Part shown: in pieces, positions 57,281-64,000 of the stretch
How positions within the stretch are numbered: the first letter of the stretch is position 1
How the letters are laid out: every line of letters begins with the position of its first letter
Origin: Orthonyx spaldingii
Taxonomy: Eukaryota > Chordata > Aves > Passeriformes > Orthonychidae
NCBI GenBank assembly: GCA_013397795.1
Contig: VZTJ01000625.1
Coordinates: 471,827-535,826 of the forward strand
Direction: 5' to 3'
DNA: 64,000 bases
Made by a program: the position numbers and the translations under genes
The notes under the pieces: model-generated
Told to the model about the DNA's origin: nothing
What the model saw: only the letters and a program-made list of their open reading frames with translations
Database searches by the model: none

Positions 57281-59029
57281 GCACCACCTTCCTCGAGTCT
57301 CTGCAGGATCCCCTCTGCTCGTTCCAGAGTCGGCCTCAGCTCCCAGTGACCCCTGTGGGCTCTGGGAAAGCGGGTGTGACACTGGATGGCTGCTGGGAAC
57401 GGAGGGGACAGAGCGACCTGGGGGCTTTCTCCTGTCCCGGGGCAGGGAAAGGGCCCCTCCCGGTGCCGCCAGCTCAGCTTTTGTCCCCTGTCCCCCTCCA
57501 AGGGGTTTCATTGCGATGGTTCCTTGACGAACGCCTTTACCTGACTGCAAGGCTGGCGTTGGCACCTCCTCGGGGCCCCGGCGCAGCTCTGCCGTCCCAG
57601 CACCGCTCCCCTGGGAGCCTCTGCCCGCCCTAAACCCTGCCCCGGCTGGGAGAGCACCTGGAGCCGAGCAGGAGGGGCCCGAGGGCACAAACACCCGCCG
57701 GTCTGCACTGGGATGTCCTGCCGCTAATTAGGAGCTAACGATGCCCAGGGCTCGTTGGGGAGCTTCAGCTGAAAACTGAAAAACAAAAGTTCAGTGTTTT
57801 GCTTCAGGCTTTTTCTAAATAAAGCAGCCCAGTGATTTGGTTTAAAACATGCTTTATTTAAAAATATGCACAATTTGTTTAGAGGTGATTAAAACCAGCG
57901 TGAGATAAATGAAGAAAGACCTATTTGGGGCTCAATGAATCATTTCATTCAAACTGAAAGACTTGGAAATGTTTGCAGCTTCCCAGTCATTACATCAAGG
58001 CACACAAACGCTTAGGATAAAAAGGTGATTTTGGAAAGAAGTTGAGCAAATGGTCCCCTCCTGCTTTATGACTTTGTTAGAGCCAAGTCCTGGTGTTGCT
58101 GGGAGCCCTGGCCTGAGCCCCGTGCTCACCCCGAGCCCCGTTAATCCTCCTGCCCCTGGCTGCTGTGTGCAAAACCACACTAAAAATATTGGGATTGGGG
58201 CGTGTGAGGAAGGAGAGAATAGAAACCCCACTCCTGCTCCCCCCGGCTGCTGCCAGAGCTGCCAGAATTAGCGCCTTGCCTTTAGTCTGGGGTGGGATTT
58301 GCTGATCTGGGGGGCAGCAGAGATTATTCCTGACTGTTGCCTATTTTTAGGAGCAGTGCTTTGCCAAGCTGCTCTGTCGTTCCTGTACTCAGTGTCATCC
58401 CAGAGCTGCCGGCAGCAGCCACATTTCAGGGATTTTACCCCAAAATCAGCGGCTTGGGGTAAAAAAACAAGGATGCAGGAGGAGGAATCCGTGAATGTGA
58501 AGGGCAGGGAGAGCTGTGGTGGCCAGCGGAGCACCCGGAGAATGTGGAGCTGTGCAGGAACCTAAAACCAGGAGGAGATAACCATCGGCCCCGACCTGCA
58601 CCTGGCCCGGGCTCTGAAATTCCAGTCTCCTGCCCGGTAATTAAAAATAAAGAGCCCCTTTGGGCGGGCATTTCATAGAGCCTCACGTGCTGCTTAAATC
58701 TGCTGGGGCTGCCTGGAATGCCTGAGGCAAAACCTCCCTGGAGAAGGTCCTTGGAGCATCCCCTCCCCTTCCCGGGGCTGGTGGATGGCGGGAGGTGGCC
58801 GGGAGCCCCTGTGCTCCTCTCCAGGCTGTGTCCTGTGCCGCTGGAGCATCCCCTCCAGGCACCAGGAACCGGCACCCGAGGAGACGGCACCGCTGGGCCT
58901 GGGCCCGTTTCCATGGAAATGCGGAGCTCTGCGCTCTTCTGGAAGTTTTCCTGGAAGGAGAGATGGGTGGGGAGGGAGAGGGAGGGACAGGGCAAAGAGA
59001 TGAGATCCACACTGCCAGAGGGCAGGGAT
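57281..59029. other. Intergenic, with AT-rich repeat-free islands
   Basis: 57720-58020 is AT-rich with several TAATTA-type cores (for example gctaattaggagctaac at 57723). 58618-58690 is a second short island. No gene was recognised. Confidence 0.6.
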
Positions 59030-59265
59030 GGGTGGGATACTGGGAAGGAATTGTTCCCTGGGAGTGTGGGAGGCCCTGGCACAGGGTGCCCAGAGCAGCT
59101 GTGGCTGCCCCTGGATCCCTGGCAGTGCCCAAGGCCAGGTTGGACATTGGGGCTGGGAGGAGCCTGGGACAGTGGGAGGTGTCCCTGCCATGGCAGGGGT
59201 GGCACTGGATGGGATTTAAGGTCCTTCCCGACCCGCCCCATTCTGGGATTCTGTGATCCAGGGCC
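59030..59265 (+). mobile_element. CR1 LINE 3' fragment
   Basis: Plus tail: ggccctggcacagggtgccc, ggacagtgggaggtgtccct and ccccattctgggattctgtg. Confidence 0.9.
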
Positions 59266-62200
59266 CCATCCCGGTGCCCTCTCCTGTGGCCATCCCAGCA
59301 GGAGTCATGGCTGAGCCACCTTGTGCCATCCAGCCCCTGCGGATCCACGCCAGCCTCAGGAGCTTAGAGTGCTGCTCCCCTCTCCGTCGCAGAGGCCTGG
59401 CAGGGGGAGCTCTGGGGTGGTTACTGAAGGGTTTGGGCTCTGGGTTGGCTTTGGCGGGGTGGTACAAAGGAGAGGTGTCTGCGAGGCGGGAGGGACCCGA
59501 AGAGCAGCGGGTGAGCTGTGGGTGCTGCAGGGCCGCTGCCCCTCTGGGTGCCCACCCCTGCCCCTGTGCCTCGGGGGGAGTCAGCAGCACTTCCAGGGGG
59601 TTCCTGTAAAATGCCCAATTCCACCTGCTGCTCCGTCCCTCTGCAGAGCAAACCCCAGCACGGGCAGACACTCCAAGGGACACTGTGAGGGATGGAAGTG
59701 CTGGGCAGGTGGGAAGTGCTGGGGGGTTCCGTCTTTCCCTCAGCTCCTGGGGTCAAAAACCACTTTGGAATTCCAGAAACATCTTCTGGAACATTGAGGA
59801 GCAGCGGCTCAGAGCCAGCAGAGCTTTTCTGCTTTGTGGGAGAAGCCTTGGAAGGGGTCAGTGCTCCCAGCAGGGAATTTCCCAGCCCTGCCCATCAGCA
59901 CAGAGGGGCTGTGCTCCCCGGGAGCAGGGGATGGAGCAGCCTTGGATCCATCCCACACCCATCCCTCTGAGGCTCTGCTGAACCTGCAAGGGTGGAAACC
60001 TTGGGAACGCTCCAAAGGCACGGAAACAGGGATTTCTTCACCTAAAACTGACATCGTCTCCCAGCACAGCAGATGGAGAGGGCTCCAAAGGAATCAGTGG
60101 AAAAACCCCCTGAGGAGCATTAAGTGGGGGGCACCAGGTGCTGCAGAGTGCCCGAGCCGTGAGCGTTCGGGGCTCGGAGCAGACATCTGGAATTCACACT
60201 TTTCCCCAGTTACCTGCCGGCTCCGGGCACGCAGCCCCGAGTGTGGCTGCCAGAGGAGCATTGCCACGAACCAACCCTCAGCCCATCCCTTTGGAAAAAT
60301 GAATTCCAATCTCCCATCAGCGCTGCCCATCTCTGCCCTTGCCCCTGCCTGGGGCTCGTGTTTCACCGGGAAGAGCTGTTCCCGACCTTCCCCCAGCTTC
60401 TCCCTGGCTCGTGGCCAGGCAAGGCGGGAGGAAGAGGGTGATTTTCCTCCTTTCCGGGGCAGCTTCTCCCATAAACGGGGCTGTGAGTCCCGGGAGCACC
60501 CAACCCCTGCCAAAACCTGCCAGGTTATAGGGCAGGCCCCAAGCCAAGCCCCCAAAGATGAAAACCAGGGCAGAAACCAGACAAAGCTGGGAACTGAGGC
60601 TGCATTTCCGTGCTGCAAGCCCAGCTGGGAGCACGGGCTGGGGAACGGGGAGGGAAGGAGGCTGCTGTGCCTGTGCCATGGCTTGGTGGCACTGTGGCAG
60701 GACAGAGGTGACCCTGGCACCAGGTGGCCCCGGCTGCAGGGGGATCAGCAGGACGGACCAGCAGGGGCAGAGGAGCTGGCCAGGCCAGGCTGGGGGTGGT
60801 GGGCAGGAGCCCGGGGCAGTGCCAGGGAATGTTCCAGGGCCTGGAGCTGCCTGAGCCCCCCAAAAGCCCAGAGGCACCCCCAGCTCCCCACAGCACTTGG
60901 CAAAACCAGCCCCTGCTTTGGGGCCCTCCTGCTGCCCCAAGGACACTCCCAGACCAGGGAGGGAGCCCAAATCCCTCTACTGGGTGACCCTGGGCTGGGA
61001 GATGCCCCACAGACACCTGGGGAGCTGCCCCAGCACCTCCCAAACCGCTGCAGCTCCAAACACCTCGTGCAGAGCCTCCTGCAGCATCTCAGGGGCTGGG
61101 GAAACAGAGAGGACCCAGAAACCGGGCAGAGCCTGACCCCGGTGCCCCCGGGGGTGTGAGGGGTGGGGGGAGCCGGACAGGCACGGATTTCCTCCCTGTG
61201 CCTTGTGACGACACAGATCCCCCCAGGACGGCAATCCCGCCTCCTCGGCAGCCAAGGGCCCCTTCTGGCACGGGAGGTGCGGTGCCAGCTCCTGATCAGG
61301 GCTTGGCTTCAGCCCTGGTCACGTTTTCCCATTACCTCATGCGTGGTGTCACCCCCACAGCCGCACTGTGCCGTCCTGGGGGGGCACTTCACACTGCTTC
61401 GGGTTTCATCATGTAAAATATAATAGAAAAAGCTTTCTAATAGCTATCTCTATTTATATCGGGCTTGCAGGATGAAAGCTTTCATGCAGGGGAGTGGGGA
61501 CATTAGACAGGACCTTTGCAGCCACTCCTGCATAGGCAGATGAAGGTTTATAAATCACACAATGATGGTTGATTTTCTCACCTGGGGAGCTGAGCAGTTG
61601 CCACTGTGTTGTCACTGTTTTAGGATCAGCTGTGAGGCTGAGGGGAGGTTTATGAGAGCAGCCCCTGATCCGTGGCTGCGGCAGGGATTGTCTAAAAGGT
61701 GGGACAGTATTTTCCAGCTCTGGGAGGGACGGGGAGCTGCCTGTCCTGGCAGCAGAGCTGCCCCAGGGTGTGCCCAGCAAAGATCCAGACTCCAGCTTGG
61801 AGACTGGAGATCCCACACTTCCTAAAGCCTGACAGCCCTGACAGGAAAAATGGGCACAGCCAGATAAAACCAGCGTGCCCGAGGCTGGTGGGTCCGTGTG
61901 GTGCAGCCAAGGGGAGGTGGAGAAGAGCTCCAGGACCCCCAGGCCCATCCCCTGCTCGCATCCCACCGGCCCCAGCACACCCCTCAGCAGCAGCCGGGGC
62001 TTGTGCTCAGTGACCACAGGGGGCACATTTCACACCTGGTCACCCTCCTGGCCCCGATGATGTCCTGAAGCTCCAAATTCCAGGGTCACTGAGTGCTGCA
62101 GGCTGAGGTTTTGCCTTTGATTTACTGAAACCCAGGGTCTGGCCCTTGCCCTGGGCTCCCCTCAGCTCCTGTGAGGTGACAAACGGGGAATAATGGGATC

Positions 62201-63049
62201 CCACGGAACATTTCCACACCTGACCATCGCCTGGATCTCTCCAGCCCCTCTTTTTTTCCAGCCTGACCCTCCTGGCTCATTCCCTGACTCTCCCTGAATC
62301 CCAGGGGTTTTGGTACCTCCTCGCCCCTCTGTGCCCGCGCTCTGGGTGCCTTTGCAGAGGCAGCAGCTGCCCCCAGTGAGGGGAGGTGCTGCGAGACTCA
62401 GATCCCGGTGATGTGCCCAAGGTGATGCCGTGACTCATCCTGGAGCCAGGAATAGCACGGGAGCAGGGCCCTCACCTGCTGCTGCCGCTGGGGCCTCGCC
62501 TGGCACGGCCGTGGGCACGGGGCACAGCCCCAGCACATCTGGTTCTCCAGCAGGGCACAGCCCCAGCACATCTGGCCTTCCAGCAGGGCTGTGTCTCACT
62601 CCGAGCACATTTGACCTTCCAGCAGGGCTGTTTCTCAGCCCCAGCACACCTGGCCCTCCAGCAGGGGCTGGAAGCACTTGGGGGCAGGGAAAACAAGCAT
62701 TTAGGAAGGCCAGGGAGAGGCCCCCTCCCCTTTTCCAGCTCCTTTGCATCCCACAGCTCCCTCTTGCACACCGGGGTCACCTTCTGAGCTGCTTTGTGCT
62801 GAGAACAGCGGGTTTGTACCCAAAATGTTTGTATGAACATTTTTTCAGTAGGGTTTGAGCCCAGCAGCCCAAATGCCCAGAGGAAACCTTCCCTCCCCAC
62901 CCAAACTGCGCCAGACACGGGTGACAATCCGCCCCCCAAAGCACCCCTGCCCACCCAGGGTCAGCTCCACATCAGCGCTGGAAATGTGGAAATCTCCAAC
63001 CAACCGAGCAGGGCAAGCAGCGCTGTCCAGCAGAGGCTCAGCCCCGGCA
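59266..63049. other. Intergenic, GC-rich
   Basis: Open frames up to 441 codons occur on both strands, but none shows a domain or splice structure I recognise. 61395-61500 is a short AT-rich island. Confidence 0.6.
62530..62675. repeat. ~35-bp minisatellite
   Basis: Four diverged units of the form cagcacatctggccttccag-cagggctg-t-tctca. Confidence 0.85.
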
Positions 63050-63245
63050 GTGGCCGGGGAGCCAGGGGGATGCTCAGGGGGTGGAGGGGAGCCAGGGGGA
63101 TGCTCAGGGGGTGGAGGGGAGCCGGGAGGATGCTNGGGATGCTCAGGGGGTGGAGGGGAGCCGGGAGGATGCTCAGGGGGTGGAGGGGAGCCGGGGGGAT
63201 GCTCAGGGGGTGCAGGGGAGATGGAAGGATGCTCAGGGGGGTGGA
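63050..63245. repeat. 30-bp minisatellite with an N
   Basis: Six or more units of ggggagccagggggatgctc-agggggtgga. The N at 63135 lies inside a unit. Confidence 0.93.
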
Positions 63246-63249
63246 GGTG

Positions 63250-63960
63250 CCGCCAGGATCCCTCCCGATCCCTGCGTGAGCCGAGCCCGCTCTGAGAGCT
63301 GCTCCTGGAAGCCGGGGATGTCTGCAGGACGGATCTGCCTCCCCCAGCCCCAATCCGTGCCTGCCACACGGGCCGGGGTGGGCTGAGTGCTGGCGAGGGA
63401 GGGAGCTGGTGACAGCCTTTGCCTTCTCCCCTTGGCCGCTCCTCTGCCGCAGGAGGAGCCGGCATCCACCTCCCGCTCTGCAGCCGGCACACACCGAATG
63501 CCAGCAGAGAGTCTCGCAAAATCCGGCAGGGAAAGGAGCGCAGGGAGGGGAAGGGGGGAGGCAGAGCAGAGCCGGCACCTTTGGCGCTTCTGGAAGGAGC
63601 AAGAGCAACAAAAGGCGTTGACGGGAAAAAATAGCGCAGGGCCAACGGGAGCCTGGGGAGATGCAAATGCGGGAGAGGAGCAGCCCACGGCGGGACGGGA
63701 GCCAAGGCTGCGGAGCAAGGGCCGAGCCGCGGGGATGCCCCGAGGCCTCCCAGAACCCGCGGGAGCCGCAGGGGCCGCAGCGGCCCCGGGGAAAGCGAAG
63801 GCTGCGGGCGCGGGCTCGTCCCTGCACACCCGGCTTTGCACACGCGTGTGCACAGCCGTGCGGGCCGGGCGCGGGCAGGGGATGCTGGGCACACACGCAC
63901 ACCGAGCGGCAGAGATCTGTTATAAATATCGCGATTATTAGTTAAAAGGAGAGAAGGAAG
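63250..63960 (+). promoter_or_regulatory. CpG-rich, TATA-containing putative promoter at the right edge
   Basis: CpG-dense sequence from about 63250 to 63910 ends in GAGATCTGT-TATAAATA (TATA box 63921-63928). Transcription, if plus-directed, would start near 63950. Upstream are an octamer ATGCAAAT (63661-63668) and a CRE half-site TGACG (63619-63623). Any gene body lies beyond the window. Direction is inferred only from the orientation of the TATA box. Confidence 0.45.
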
Positions 63961-64000
63961 GGGGGGAAATGAAAAACAGAGGGAGAGAAAAGGGGGAGGG

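Noticed and set aside
59834..61159. Plus-strand frame of 441 codons
   Set aside because: No recognisable domain. Overlapping open frames occur on both strands in the same GC-rich stretch, and there is no clear splice or promoter context. It could be part of a non-coding transcript, but there is no support.
62845..63900. Minus-strand frame of 351 codons over the right-edge CpG island
   Set aside because: Includes the N at 63135 and the 30-bp minisatellite. It is Pro/Arg/Ala-rich, as expected of CpG-island shadow frames, and runs opposite to the TATA box.

Overview
This is vertebrate, almost certainly avian and probably passerine, nuclear DNA. It has small exons in short introns, very GC-rich coding exons, about 30 CR1 (chicken-repeat-1 LINE) 3' fragments on both strands, one LTR of an avian-type endogenous retrovirus, many minisatellites and no Alu- or L1-like sequence. 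Nothing in it is prokaryotic.

Left half (about 1.1-37.9 kb): one minus-strand gene, recognised as ALMS1 (Alström syndrome protein 1, a centrosome and ciliary basal-body protein). From 5' to 3', meaning from high to low coordinates, the exons are: a CpG island split by a 720-base assembly gap (36945-37664), presumed to hold the promoter and first exon; 29283-29195 (likely); 28578-28435; 27930-27747; 27545-27504 (tentative); 20336-18251 (very large); 16652-16493; 14914-13394; 12810-12680; 8370-6711; 5806-5681; 4746-4576; and 2370-1130. From 20336 down to 1130 every donor phase fits the next acceptor phase, and each exon is open throughout. The last visible exon ends in a good splice donor, so the C-terminal ALMS-motif exons lie off the left edge. 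One or two small exons between 27.5 and 20.3 kb were not found. About 2,450 codons are visible.

Right half (about 37.9-64 kb): no protein-coding gene could be established. It is a GC-rich interval packed with CR1 tails in both orientations, a solo LTR (about 56811-57280), minisatellites, and several repeat-free AT-rich islands that look like candidate conserved non-coding elements. A possible terminal exon of an unidentified plus-strand transcript lies at 39487-39756. At the far right edge a second CpG island (about 63250-63910) leads into a TATA box at 63921, which looks like a plus-strand promoter for a gene just outside the window. In mammals ALMS1 is head-to-head with EGR4, so EGR4 is the natural prediction, but this window cannot prove it.

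All evidence comes from reading the bases and from remembered features of mammalian ALMS1; no database search was run. Most long open frames here are shadows produced by high GC content and are not reported as genes.
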